From: CAVVMA01 sp963830715 | GTDB taxonomy: Bacteria; Desulfobacterota; Binatia; Binatales; Binataceae | Reading direction: 5' to 3' | DNA: 64,000 nt | NCBI GenBank assembly: GCA_963830715.1 | Contig: CAWHNS010000024.1 | Location: forward strand, 62,001-126,000 | In this document: positions 18,419 to 27,558 of the stretch, piece after piece | Layout of the letters: each line of letters begins with the position of its first letter | Numbering within the stretch: the stretch's first letter is position 1 | Translations under genes and position numbers: made by a program | The notes under the pieces: generated by a model | The model's input: only the letters and a program-made list of their open reading frames with translations | What the model was told of the DNA's origin: nothing | Database searches by the model: none

Positions 18419-20071
18419 ATGGACGAAATGGGTGCTGCCGGCGGGCCCATGCGGAGAGAATTGCCGCGTCTTATCGAGGCGATGTCGCATCCGTCGTTCT
18501 ATCCGGAGCGGCCGCGTAGCGTCGAAATGATCCAGACTCACATCTCATTCGTGTTTCTCGCCGGCAACCATGTTTACAAAATCAAGAAGCCGGTCCGGTT
18601 TCCGTTCATGAGCTGCGCGACGGTTGCCGAGCGCTATCGTTTTTGCGCCGACGAGCTCCGGCTGAACCGGCGCCTCGCGCCCGACATCTATATCGGGGTT
18701 TTCCCGATCTTCGAACGGGCCGGCGGTTTCAGGATCGGCGCGCGGGCAGGCTCATTCGATTCGCGCGCCGTCGAGTATGCGGTCAAGATGCGCCGGCTTC
18801 CGGGAGCGCGGATGCTCGATCGGCTGGTGGCGAACAAGGCGGTGGACGCGGAAACGATCCGCAAACTCGCGCGCAAGCTGGCCGCGTTTCATCGCGAGGT
18901 CTCCGCCGCGCGGAGCTGGACCTATGGATGCGCCGCTGCGATATGGCGAAAAGTAACAGGCGAACTCGAGCAGGACCGCCGCTTCGTCGGACACACGATC
19001 GAAAAGCAGGAACTGGACGAGCTGGAGGAGCATTGCCGGCGCTTCACTATGTCGCACTGGCAACTCCTGAACGATCGCGCGCGGCAGGGGCGCGTGCGCG
19101 AAGGACACGGGGACCTGCGATGCGAGAGCGTGTGTCTGACCGAACGGATCGTGATCTTCGACTGCCTCGAATTCAGCGAGCGGCTGCGCTATTGCGACGT
19201 CGCCTCCGAGATCGCCTTCCTGGCGATGGATCTCGATCGGCGGGGTGCTCCGGCGCTCGCGGACGAGCTGGTGAGCGCGTACGCGCAGGCGGCGGGCGAC
19301 GAGAACGTCAAGCTGCTGGTGCCGTTCTACAAATGCTATCGGGCCGGCGTGCGCGGCAAGGTGGAGAGCCTGCGGAGCCTGGAGGTCGAGGTCCCCACCG
19401 CCGATCGCGAGCGCGCCCGCGAGACCGCGCGCCAGTGCTTCTCACTCGCGATTCACTATGCGCGCGCTACGACGCCGGCCTTGCTGGTGGTGTGCGGCCA
19501 CTCCGGCACCGGCAAATCGACGGTCGCGCGTCTGCTCCAGCTTCGCACCGGGTTCGAGATTCTCAATTCGGATCGCGTCCGAAAAAAGCTGGCGGGCGTC
19601 GCGGACACCGATCGCTCGCGCGAGGGCTACAGCGCGGGCATCTATGCGCCCGACTTCACCCGGCGCACCTACGACACGATGCTGTCGGAGGCCGAGCGCA
19701 GGCTCCGCGACGGCCGCGGAATCATCGTCGATGCCACCTTCGGCGATCCTGCGGAGCGAACCGCATTTCTCGAGATGGCCTACCGGTGCGGCGCGCCCGC
19801 GCTCTTCATCGAGTGTCAGGCGCAGGTGCAGGAGGTGATGCGCCGGCTGCGCGAGCGCGAGCACAAGGCAGGCGAAGTCTCGGACGCCACCGCGCAGGTC
19901 TATCTGCGCCAGCTAGCGGAATCCGTGCCGATGGCCGCGATTCCCGAGCGGTCGCACGTCGCGATCGACACGACCGAGGCGCCGGAGCGCGTCGCGCACG
20001 AAGTGGAAGCCGCGCTCATCGCACTCCGCGCGCCCGCCGCGTCGGACGCGGCGGACCGGCTTTCCTCGTGA
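18419..20071 (+). CDS. Fused aminoglycoside phosphotransferase-like kinase and P-loop ATPase
   Basis: The 550-residue protein has an N-terminal APH-like kinase fold (residues 30-330) with HGDLRCESVC as the catalytic Brenner-type loop and IVIFDCLEF as its metal-binding Asp. The C-terminal half (345-530) is an AAA_33-type P-loop kinase with GHSGTGKSTVARLL (about 360), ILNSDRVRKKL and GIIVDATF. This two-domain family is widespread and poorly characterised; it is annotated as bifunctional APH/ATP-binding protein, and antibiotic resistance should not be assumed. The 3' end overlaps the convergent Fe-S/SCP2 gene by 56 bp. The same frame stays open upstream across the exporter gene, but that is a shadow. 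Confidence 0.85.
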   Translation: MDEMGAAGGPMRRELPRLIEAMSHPSFYPERPRSVEMIQTHISFVFLAGNHVYKIKKPVRFPFMSCATVAERYRFCADELRLNRRLAPDIYIGVFPIFERAGGFRIGARAGSFDSRAVEYAVKMRRLPGARMLDRLVANKAVDAETIRKLARKLAAFHREVSAARSWTYGCAAAIWRKVTGELEQDRRFVGHTIEKQELDELEEHCRRFTMSHWQLLNDRARQGRVREGHGDLRCESVCLTERIVIFDCLEFSERLRYCDVASEIAFLAMDLDRRGAPALADELVSAYAQAAGDENVKLLVPFYKCYRAGVRGKVESLRSLEVEVPTADRERARETARQCFSLAIHYARATTPALLVVCGHSGTGKSTVARLLQLRTGFEILNSDRVRKKLAGVADTDRSREGYSAGIYAPDFTRRTYDTMLSEAERRLRDGRGIIVDATFGDPAERTAFLEMAYRCGAPALFIECQAQVQEVMRRLREREHKAGEVSDATAQVYLRQLAESVPMAAIPERSHVAIDTTEAPERVAHEVEAALIALRAPAASDAADRLSS

Positions 20072-21647
20072 GCCGCCGAACCGCTAAAAACCAGGCGCGA
20101 TGAAAAATCGTGCTCCCCGGCTCGGTCGGAAACAGCCGCGGAAAAAGCAGGAACAGGCTCCTGCGCCCGCCGAGCCTTATCCGGCGCGTGACCAGACCCC
20201 AAATCGCGTTCGCTTCTCCCCGATGGATTCTCAGGAACAGAATCGCCGGCATCGAGAGCGTCAGTGAGGGCTTCTCGATCGTGCCGGGCCGGACTTCGCA
20301 ACGCTGGTTCGAGATTCTCATCGCCCACGATCCGCCGCCCGGACCGCTCAGATGGAACTGCGTGGTGAAATCGAGCCCCGACGCCTCCTCGCTCCGGAAA
20401 TACTGCGGCATCCATCGCATCATCGCTTCGACGCTCTGCGTGCGCAGCCGCCGCAGGCTCACGAGCCGGACGTTGCGGTTCGGCTGGGCGGCCGCGTCGA
20501 TCGGCGTGCGCCAGCGGCCGGGTGCGATACCGTACTTGTCGCGCGCGCGTGGCGTATCGATCACAAACTGCTGGTCCTGTACGGCGCGCGCATGAGTCAA
20601 CGGCTTCAGGATCTCTTCCACATATTCGCGCCGCGTCCGCTTGTCGGAATGGAAGACCGCGTGAATCTCGGCCGGGCAGGTCGCCACGCAGTTGAAGCAT
20701 CGATATTCGACCTTGAACGCCATCGCCTGCCACAGCGCCGCAATTTCTCCGTCGGTCCATCGCTGGCGGAATCTGCGCGGTTTGCTCGCGCCGAGATCGC
20801 GAACCAGATCGAGGAAGCCGGGAATCGAATCGCGATAGGTATGGTTGTAGCAGGCGAAGAAGTCGAAGTTGCCGTCGGGCTTGATTGCGTCGGTCGGGCA
20901 CGAGGCGACGCAGAGATTGCATTCGAGGCAAGGGTTCCAGTCGATCGGCTGATCGTGATTCGGAAACTCCAGGTTCGTCAGCACCGTGTCGATTAGACAA
21001 TAGGCCCCGAATTTCCGGTGCAGAAAGTTGCGGCTGGTCCCGACGATGCCGAGGCCGGCAGCCTGCGCCACCAGCTTATGGCTGAGCGGCCAAATCTTGT
21101 CGGCCCAACGCTGCCCCACTTCCATCGGCCATCCGATGGTGGTAGTCAGGCCCTCGCCGCCCAGCGATCGGATGTACTGGATCGTCCGGCGATCCATGTC
21201 CCACAGCCGCTCCTCGCACCGGTAGAGCTCGCCGTTCGCGGTCGGCAGATACCGCGACTGCAGCGACGGCTTGTTCTCCTCGCCAATCAGACATACCAGC
21301 GAGCGAGTATGCGGATAGACGTAGAGGATTTCCTCGCGCTCGTGGGCGATCGCCGGATCGTCGATCGAAATCACGCCGGCGTCATCGCTCCAGCTTGCGA
21401 TCTGGCGCTTGAACTCGTCGAGGCCGACCGGAGACCTCGCGCCGCGATTCGGCAGCGCGGGTTCTTCCAGATTCCGGAAGGGCCATCGATGGGCGCTGAG
21501 CGGCGGCACGCCCCCGTCGTCCTGCCGGGGCCTGCCCGGCGACGGAAAGGGAAAATCCCAGTCGGCGGCATTCGCGCCGGGCGCGGAATCGCCGCGCGCG
21601 TTCGGATCGGGGGAATGAGGGCGAGCATCGCCGGACCGTTTTTCCAT
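20016..21647 (-). CDS. 4Fe-4S double-cluster (QueG-like) protein fused to an SCP2 sterol-carrier domain
   Basis: The 543-residue protein starts at the ATG ending at 21647. The middle resembles epoxyqueuosine reductase/reductive dehalogenase electron-transfer modules: CLECNLCVASCPTDAI (about 236) and CFNCVATCPAEI (about 315) supply two Fe-S clusters. Residues about 415-505 (LDFTTQFHLSGPGGGSWAMR ... PSLTLSMPAILFLRIHRGEA) are a SCP2-type lipid-binding domain. The fusion suggests reductive chemistry on a bound lipid or CoA ester. A TetR gene lies 46 bp upstream, and a 13-bp palindrome matching the one at the tetR start sits in the gap, so TetR control is likely. The C-terminal Arg-rich tail overlaps the convergent kinase gene by 56 bp. 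Substrate unknown. Confidence 0.78.
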   Translation of the reverse strand: MEKRSGDARPHSPDPNARGDSAPGANAADWDFPFPSPGRPRQDDGGVPPLSAHRWPFRNLEEPALPNRGARSPVGLDEFKRQIASWSDDAGVISIDDPAIAHEREEILYVYPHTRSLVCLIGEENKPSLQSRYLPTANGELYRCEERLWDMDRRTIQYIRSLGGEGLTTTIGWPMEVGQRWADKIWPLSHKLVAQAAGLGIVGTSRNFLHRKFGAYCLIDTVLTNLEFPNHDQPIDWNPCLECNLCVASCPTDAIKPDGNFDFFACYNHTYRDSIPGFLDLVRDLGASKPRRFRQRWTDGEIAALWQAMAFKVEYRCFNCVATCPAEIHAVFHSDKRTRREYVEEILKPLTHARAVQDQQFVIDTPRARDKYGIAPGRWRTPIDAAAQPNRNVRLVSLRRLRTQSVEAMMRWMPQYFRSEEASGLDFTTQFHLSGPGGGSWAMRISNQRCEVRPGTIEKPSLTLSMPAILFLRIHRGEANAIWGLVTRRIRLGGRRSLFLLFPRLFPTEPGSTIFHRAWFLAVRRLTRKAGPPRPTRRARGVR

Positions 21648-21664
21648 CGTGGGCCTCTGCGAAA

Positions 21665-21677
21665 TTAACAGCGTTAA
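21665..21677. promoter_or_regulatory. Putative TetR operator before the Fe-S/SCP2 gene
   Basis: TTAAC-AGC-GTTAA is a perfect palindrome with a 3-bp centre, 18 bp upstream of the 21647 start. It matches the core TTAAC-ATC-GTTAA at the tetR start (22303-22319). Two copies of the same palindrome at the starts of two adjacent co-directional genes support it as the repressor's site. Confidence 0.65.
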
Positions 21678-21693
21678 CCTTCCCGCGTGCGGA

Positions 21694-22311
21694 TCATTTC
21701 TTGAGCCATCGCGAGCCGGCGGAGAGAATCTGCTCGAGCACCGCCTGATGGCTCCGGGGTGCGGTCTCGAACAGCAGTCCCTGGACCGCAAGCGATGTGA
21801 CACCGTGGACTTGCGCCCACAAGGCATTGGCGGCGACCATCGGATCGAGTCCGGACCTGACTTCGCCGCGCTCGATCCCCCGCTCGACGGCGTCTCTGAG
21901 CAGCAGGAGCGGAAACATTTCCTGCCGAATCTCGTCGCGCCGCGCCGTCCGGCTCGCGCGTGCCAGAAACATCAGGTCATAAAACGCCGGATTTTCCGCG
22001 CCGAAGCGGAAGTAGTTCCGGCCCATCGCCTCGATCTGGCTGAGCGCCGATCCCGCGCCGTCACGTGGCGTCAAATGCCGGGCGAGCAGCCGGTGACCCT
22101 CCATCCGCAGATGATGCAACAAATCGTCAATGCCGCTGTAATAGAGATAGATGGCCGTGGGGCTGCATCCGGCTTTCGCGGCGATCTTGCGGGCCGAGAT
22201 TCCTTCCGCCCCGCGCCTGAAGAGCAGGCTGCGTGCCGCCTCGAGAATCGCCGCGCGCAAATCGGGCCGCTGGTCGCGGATCGCGCGCCGCCTTGCGATC
22301 GAGGTTAACAT
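21694..22311 (-). CDS. TetR/AcrR family transcriptional repressor
   Basis: 205 residues. The N-terminal helix-turn-helix is LRAAILEAARSLLFRRGAEG-ISARKIAAKAGCSPTAIYLYY, a classic TetR DNA-binding domain. The C-terminal ligand-binding helices resemble the TetR_C_33/WHG-type pocket (ENPAFYDLMFL). The start codon lies inside a GGTTAAC-ATC-GTTAACC palindrome, so it probably represses itself. The same half-sites occur before the Fe-S/SCP2 gene 46 bp downstream, its likely target. A divergent GST gene starts 139 bp away and could also be regulated. Confidence 0.92.
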   Translation of the reverse strand: MLTSIARRRAIRDQRPDLRAAILEAARSLLFRRGAEGISARKIAAKAGCSPTAIYLYYSGIDDLLHHLRMEGHRLLARHLTPRDGAGSALSQIEAMGRNYFRFGAENPAFYDLMFLARASRTARRDEIRQEMFPLLLLRDAVERGIERGEVRSGLDPMVAANALWAQVHGVTSLAVQGLLFETAPRSHQAVLEQILSAGSRWLKK

Positions 22312-22319
22312 CGTTAACC
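22303..22319. promoter_or_regulatory. Putative TetR autoregulatory operator
   Basis: GGTTAAC-ATC-GTTAACC: 7-bp perfect arms with a 3-bp centre, overlapping the tetR ATG (codon 22309-22311). Its core recurs at 21665-21677. The position over the start region fits repression of its own gene. Confidence 0.7.
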
Positions 22320-22449
22320 ACGTTAGGCGGATCGAAGCGAGCTGTCAAAGCCCTCGGATCGCATTCATCGGTGGGTCTTTCTTCGCTCATCGCAACGGGG
22401 TATCCGGAGTGAGGGACTCAACCACAAAAGCCAAAATCAAGGAGCAACT

Positions 22450-23094
22450 ATGCCGACTCTATATGGAGCCTTGGGTTCGCCTTTCGTAAGAAAGGTTGTT
22501 GTCGCGCTGACGGAGAAGGGAATTGCGTTCGATCACGAGCAAGTCATTCCTTTCGGCGTCTCTCCCGAATACAAGAAGATCAGCCCGCTTGGAAAGATTC
22601 CCGCGTTTCGCGACGGCGACCGCACGCTCGCCGATTCGTCGGTCATTATCGCATATCTGGAGCGCACGAAGCCCGAGCCGCCGCTGTACCCGACCGAGGC
22701 CTATGACTACGCGCGCGCGCTGTGGTTCGAGGAGTACGGCGACGGCGGCCTGGCTCCGATAATCGGCCCGAAGATCTTCTTCCCGAAGATCATCGGCCCG
22801 CGCATCTTCCAGCGCCAGCCGGATCTGGCGGCGGTGCAGAAGACCGTGGACGAAGAGCTGCCCCCGATGCTCGATTATCTCGAAGGCGAGATCGGCGGCA
22901 AGGAGTGGCTCGTAGGAAATCGGTTCTCGATCGCAGACATCGGCGTGGCGACGCAGTTCGTCAACCTGATGCTGGCCGGATATGGCGTCGACGCCAAGCG
23001 CTGGCCGAAGCTGAGCGCATACCTGGGCAAGGTCCATGGCCGCCCGTCGTTCAAGGGCGTGATCGAGCGGGAGAAGGCGACGTTCAAGATCTGA
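22450..23094 (+). CDS. Glutathione S-transferase family protein
   Basis: 214 residues, ATG preceded by AAGGAGCAACT. The N-terminal thioredoxin-like domain begins LYGALGSPFVRKVVVALTEK, with the Ser of GSPFVRK in the usual catalytic position, and contains GKIPAFRDGDRTLADSSVI (cis-Pro and the glutathione gamma-Glu-binding Ser). The C-terminal helical domain has FSIADIGVATQFVN, the N-capping/hydrophobic staple motif. It is likely a cytosolic conjugating or reducing enzyme; substrate unknown. It is divergent from tetR and may share its regulation. Confidence 0.9.
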   Translation: MPTLYGALGSPFVRKVVVALTEKGIAFDHEQVIPFGVSPEYKKISPLGKIPAFRDGDRTLADSSVIIAYLERTKPEPPLYPTEAYDYARALWFEEYGDGGLAPIIGPKIFFPKIIGPRIFQRQPDLAAVQKTVDEELPPMLDYLEGEIGGKEWLVGNRFSIADIGVATQFVNLMLAGYGVDAKRWPKLSAYLGKVHGRPSFKGVIEREKATFKI

Positions 23095-23198
23095 TTCCTC
23101 TCCGTAAGGTCCTGAACGACATTCTGCGGCCTTGTCCTTCGTGGCTGCCGACTGATAGTCAGTAGAAGTCTGGACCGGCACAAGACAGGAATCGCAAT

Positions 23199-24398
23199 AT
23201 GGCTAACGCGATAGCTACCGCGGTTGGGATCGAGAGCCGCCTGCGAGCCGAATCGCGCGCGATGCCGATCGCGGCGGTTCGATGGTACGTCTGGTGCCTG
23301 GTCGCCGCGTCCACCTCAGCCACCTTCGGCAACTACTGGGACATCTGCTGGCACATCTCGATCGGCCGCGACACCTTCTGGACGCCGGCGCACATGGCGG
23401 TCTATCTGGCCGGCGTTCTGGCGGGAATCGCGTGCGGCTACACGATTCTGACCACCACTTTCGGATCGTCGTTCGAGGCCAAGCAGGCCTCTGTGCAAAT
23501 CTGGGGATTGCGCGGGCCGCTCGGATGCTTCTTCGCGGCATGGGGCGGCGGCGCGATGCTGGCCTCGGCGCCATTCGACAACTGGTGGCACGGGGCATAC
23601 GGCCTCGACGTGAAGATTCTGAGCCTGCCGCATGTGGTGCTCGCGTGCGGAATCGCGGGTATCCATTACGGCGCCCTGATGCTGGTCTGCTCGGAAGCGA
23701 ATCGTGCCTCGGGAGAGAACCGCTCGAAGCTCGACCGGTTGCTGCTCTACACCGTATCGGTAGTGCTGATCGGCGCCTCGCTCTTCAGCCTCGAGAATAC
23801 CTGGCCGGGTCTCATGCACAGCTCCAGGTTCTATTTCGCAGCCGCGACCGCGTTCCCGCTGATCCTGGTGCTGGTCACGCGGATCTCGCAGGCGCGATGG
23901 GCCGCGACCACAGTCGCCGCCGTTTACACGCTGGCGTTCCTGCTGGGACTCTGGATATTCCCGCTCTTCCCCGCCGAGCCCAAGCTCGGGCCGGTCTATC
24001 AGCACATCACGCACTTTGTCCCGCTCGGATTCCCGATACTCCTCGTCGTCCCGGCTTTCGCGATCGACCTGCTGCGGCATCGCCTGGGCGAGCGATGGGG
24101 CAGCTGGAAGTCCGCCGCGCTCGCGGGAGCCGCCTTCCTGGCCGCGTTGGTGGCGGCGCAGTGGCTGTTCGCCGATTTCCTGGTGCTCTCGCCGATGGCG
24201 CGCAACCCGATCTTCGGCATGGCCTATTTCGGCTACAACAATCCGGCCAACATTCTCTACAATCCGTATAAGTTCTTCATGCCGGAGAAAACGCACGTCG
24301 AATTTCTGAGTGGAATGATCCAGGCGCTCGCGGCTGCGATGGTCTTTTCCGGCCTCGGCATGGCGCTCGGCAACTGGATGCGCCGGCTCAAGCGGTAG
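23199..24398 (+). CDS. Polytopic membrane protein of unknown function
   Basis: 399 residues with about ten hydrophobic segments. The first loop carries FGNYWDICWHISIGRDTFWT followed by PAHMAVYL, with His, Trp and Asp residues that look like a conserved metal- or haem-site. The C-terminus is short and basic (MRRLKR). It ends 4 bp before the next gene, which encodes a secreted/membrane protein with His-x-His-Pro motifs, so the two very probably form one unit. I do not recognise the family by name. A role in copper or respiratory-complex maturation is a guess from the neighbour. Confidence 0.6.
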   Translation: MANAIATAVGIESRLRAESRAMPIAAVRWYVWCLVAASTSATFGNYWDICWHISIGRDTFWTPAHMAVYLAGVLAGIACGYTILTTTFGSSFEAKQASVQIWGLRGPLGCFFAAWGGGAMLASAPFDNWWHGAYGLDVKILSLPHVVLACGIAGIHYGALMLVCSEANRASGENRSKLDRLLLYTVSVVLIGASLFSLENTWPGLMHSSRFYFAAATAFPLILVLVTRISQARWAATTVAAVYTLAFLLGLWIFPLFPAEPKLGPVYQHITHFVPLGFPILLVVPAFAIDLLRHRLGERWGSWKSAALAGAAFLAALVAAQWLFADFLVLSPMARNPIFGMAYFGYNNPANILYNPYKFFMPEKTHVEFLSGMIQALAAAMVFSGLGMALGNWMRRLKR

Positions 24399-24402
24399 CA
24401 GG

Positions 24403-25920
24403 GTGTTGAGGGTGCGACGCGCGCCGCTCGCCGCGGTGATTGCGGCGCTTGTTCTGCTGTGCGCGCGGCCTGCGGGCGCGCACGTCGGCAGTCCGGACGT
24501 CTATCTCGACGGCAACGCCGGTCCCTATCCGCTGTTCGTCACCGTCCGCATTCCGCAAGTCATCCCGGGCGTCGCCGACATAGAGGTCAGGGCCGGCTCG
24601 GACGACGTGCGCGAGATTCGCACCACGGTGACTACGCTTTCGGGCGCGGGCGCCAAGTACGCGCCGGTGCCCGATCTGGCGATACGCTCGAAACAGGACC
24701 CGCGCTTTTTCACCTCGAGCCTGTGGCTGATGGAGAACGGCTCTCTGCAGGTCCGGATTATCGCGGACGGCGCGCGCGGCGAGGCCCAAATGGCGGTGCC
24801 GATCGCGTCGTTCGCGCAGCGCACGTTCGCGATGCCGCGATGGCTCGGCGCCATCCTGCTGGTCTTCATGATCACGCTCGCACTGGGAATGGTTTCCGTA
24901 ATCGGAGCCGCAGCGCGGGAATCGGCGCTCGATCCGGGTGCGGCGCCCGCGCCGACGGATCGCGCGCGCGGCAGGAGGGCCATGGCGATAACCGCCGCGA
25001 TCGCGGCGGCAGCCTTCTACCTGGCCCTCGGATGGTGGAGCGCGGACGCACTCAACCATCAAAGGATCGTCGGATTCTTCAAACCGCCCACTCTTCAACT
25101 GACTCTCCAGAGCGGCAGCCGGCTCGTGCTGAAACCCGTCGAAGAAGCGCGGCCGCAAAGACGCACCCGCCTGTCGGAGATCAAGATGGATGAGATGATC
25201 CCAGACCACGGGCATCTGATGCATCTGTTCATGATCAGAATGCCCGGATTCGACAGGGTCTGGCATCTGCACCCTGCTCTTACGCCGGATGGCAGCTTCA
25301 CCGAGAATTTGCCGCCGATGAGCTCGGGCCGTTACCAGGTCTTCGCCGACCTTGTGCACAAGAGCGGGTTTCCACTCACGATGATCGGCCAAATCGACTT
25401 GCCGGAAGTCCCCGGCACGCCGCTATCGGGAGACGACTCAGGCGGGACAGTGCCGCCAATTGGTGAGAGCACAGGGGCGGTGTTCGACCTGCCGGATGGC
25501 GGGCGCGTCGTCTGGAATCGCGATTCGGGACCGATTAAAGCGAATGCTCCGATCTTCCTGCGTTTCACCGTCGAGGACGAAACCGGCAAGCCGGCGGACG
25601 ATCTGCAGGATTATATGGGGATGGCGGCGCACGCGGCGATCGTGCGCAGCGACCTGAGCGTCTTCGCGCATATCCATCCGTCAGGCACGGTGCCGATGGC
25701 GTCGCTGATGCTGGCGTCGGCGGATGCCGGCGATAGCGGACAGGCTCCTCTATGCCGGGGATGGTCATGATGCCCGGCATGGTGATGCCCGGCGAAAGAA
25801 TCGCGCCGGAAATTTCAATACCCTACGGATTCCCGAAGCCGGGCGCGTATCGGATTTTTATCCAGTTCAAGCGCCACAATCGCGTCGAAACCGCGGTGTT
25901 CGATACCCAGGTTCAGTAGA
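24403..25920 (+). CDS. Exported membrane-anchored protein with paired HxHP motifs and Met-rich tail, frameshifted
   Basis: The N-terminus is a signal peptide (LAAVIAALVLLCARPAGA). An extracytoplasmic domain, two membrane segments (near 147-168 and 190-210) and two beta-rich domains follow. The first has DHGHLMHLFMIRMPG and VWHLHPALTPDG; the second has FAHIHPSGTVPM. After an indel near 25745 the sequence continues MPGMVMMPGMVMPGE and ends at TAG 25920. His- and Met-rich motifs suggest Cu binding (YtkA/FixH- or cupredoxin-like folds), which is inference. Co-transcribed with the polytopic gene 4 bp upstream; an SDR gene follows after 7 bp. Total about 505 residues with the shift repaired. Confidence 0.6.
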
Positions 25921-25927
25921 TCGCTTG

Positions 25928-26659
25928 ATGGATCCCAGGGGCAAGGTAGCGCTGATCACGGGCGGCGCGCGTATCGGCCAGGCGGTCGCGAATGCGCTCG
26001 CGGCGCGCGGATGCGACCTGGCGCTGACCTGGCGCGGTTCGCGCGAGGCGGCCGAGGCGACCGCCGCCGCGGCCCGGTCCGCCGGCGTGCGGGCTACGAC
26101 CGTGCGCGCCGATGCGACCGACCCGTCGCAGGTCGATTCAGCCGTGAGCGAAATCGCGAAGACGCTTGGCCGGCTCGATATCCTGATCAACATGGCTTCG
26201 ATCTATGCCAAGACCATCGAGCCGGGCGCGGCCGACTGGTCGCTCGCGATGGACGCGAACGCGAAAAGCGCCTTCCTTTTCTCGATGCGCGCGGCTCGGA
26301 TCATGAAAGCCGGCGGCGCCGGTCGCATCATCAATATCAGCGACTGGCTTCCCGTGAGCGGACGCCCTCGCTACAAGGGTTACACGCCGTACTATGCTTC
26401 CAAGGCGGCAGTGGCCGCGCTCACGGAGAGCCTCGCGCTCGAATTGGCGCCGGAGATTCTCGTCAACGCGATCGCTCCGGGACCGATCCTCGCGCCGCCC
26501 GACATCACCCCCGAAGAGAACGCCCGCGTCATCCAGGCGACGCCGCTGGCTCGATGGGGCGGCGCTGGAGAAATTGCCAAAGCAGTGCTGTTCCTGGTCG
26601 AGACGGACTTCGTGAGCGGCGAGTGCATCCGGGTTGACGGCGGCCGGCATCTCTATTGA
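25928..26659 (+). CDS. Short-chain dehydrogenase/reductase (SDR)
   Basis: 243 residues. The glycine motif is TGGARIG (cofactor binding), the active-site residues lie in NISDWLPVSG and YTPYYASKAAV (Tyr-x-x-x-Lys), and the N-terminal half holds an Arg after strand 2 (TWRGSR) that favours NADPH. PGPILAPP follows the catalytic region. Close in layout to FabG/PTR1-like reductases (TGGARIG is typical of pteridine reductase-like SDRs). It starts 7 bp after the membrane protein gene. Substrate unknown. Confidence 0.9.
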   Translation: MDPRGKVALITGGARIGQAVANALAARGCDLALTWRGSREAAEATAAAARSAGVRATTVRADATDPSQVDSAVSEIAKTLGRLDILINMASIYAKTIEPGAADWSLAMDANAKSAFLFSMRAARIMKAGGAGRIINISDWLPVSGRPRYKGYTPYYASKAAVAALTESLALELAPEILVNAIAPGPILAPPDITPEENARVIQATPLARWGGAGEIAKAVLFLVETDFVSGECIRVDGGRHLY

Positions 26660-26748
26660 TCGAAATCCCTGGCGCGCGCCGAAGGAGCCGCTACAATGGG
26701 TGCGCAACAACCGAACCGATTGGGAACATCAAACGACAGGGGACACCA

Positions 26749-27393
26749 ATGAAGCGCAATTCATTCGCAATTCTGGCGATGGTCGTACTTTTGCCGGCGG
26801 CGCCGATTTTCGCTCACGCCACGGAATATGAGATCGACCCGGCACATACCAGCGTCGAGTTCAGCGTGCGGCACATGATGATCTCGAATGTCCGCGGCGA
26901 ATTCACCAAGACCGCGGGAACGATCACGATCAACGGCGAGGATCCCGGTTCGCTGAAGATTGAAGCCACGATCGATGCTGCCTCGGTCGCCACGCGCGTG
27001 GACCGGCGCGACGCGCACCTCAAGAGTCCCGACTTCCTCGACGTGGGCAAGTACCCGACTATCACGTTCAAGTCGAAGAAAGTCGAGCCCGCGGGCACCG
27101 GCAAATGGAAACTGACGGGCGACCTGACAATTCACGGCGTAACCAAGGAAGTCGTTCTCGACGTGACGGGCCCGACCCGGGAAATAACGGACCCGATGGG
27201 AAACAAGCGCGTAGGCGCCTCCGCCACGACTACGATCAGCCGCAAGGACTTCGGCCTGACCTGGAACAAGGCGCTGGAGGCCGGCGGCGTGCTGGTCGGC
27301 GACGATGTGGCGATCCAGATCGACGTAGAGGCGGTAAGAAAGAACGCCGCCGCATCCGCGGATCGGCGGGCCCATCGTCCCTTGCCTGCTTGA
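26749..27393 (+). CDS. YceI family periplasmic lipid-binding protein
   Basis: 214 residues. The signal peptide is MKRNSFAILAMVVLLPAAP, then the YceI lipocalin-like barrel: YEIDPAHTSVEFSVRHMMIS, VRGEF, DLTIHGVTKEVVLDV and TTTISRKDFGLTWN. YceI proteins bind polyisoprenoids or related lipids in the periplasm. The C-terminal Arg/Ala tail past the barrel is unusual but short. I placed the start at the ATG 26749, just before the signal peptide. tRNA-Lys follows 45 bp downstream. Confidence 0.93.
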   Translation: MKRNSFAILAMVVLLPAAPIFAHATEYEIDPAHTSVEFSVRHMMISNVRGEFTKTAGTITINGEDPGSLKIEATIDAASVATRVDRRDAHLKSPDFLDVGKYPTITFKSKKVEPAGTGKWKLTGDLTIHGVTKEVVLDVTGPTREITDPMGNKRVGASATTTISRKDFGLTWNKALEAGGVLVGDDVAIQIDVEAVRKNAAASADRRAHRPLPA

Positions 27394-27438
27394 TCGAGCA
27401 CCCTCGTCAATGCTTGGCTCAGCGGGACGGCCCCCGGT

Positions 27439-27515
27439 GAGCCGTTAGCTCAGGCCGGTAGAGCATCTGACTTTTAATCAGAGGGTCCCGGGTTCAAGTC
27501 CCGGACGGCTCACCA
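27439..27515 (+). tRNA. tRNA-Lys (anticodon TTT)
   Basis: A full cloverleaf: acceptor GAGCCGT pairs with ACGGCTC (27505-27511), anticodon stem CTGA/TCAG with loop CTTTTAA (anticodon TTT at 27473-27475), T-arm GGTTCAAGTCC, discriminator A and encoded CCA. Confidence 0.97.
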
Positions 27516-27558
27516 ACTGCTGTGATGCAGGTCCCCGCGCTACCCGGCGGTGCGGCGC

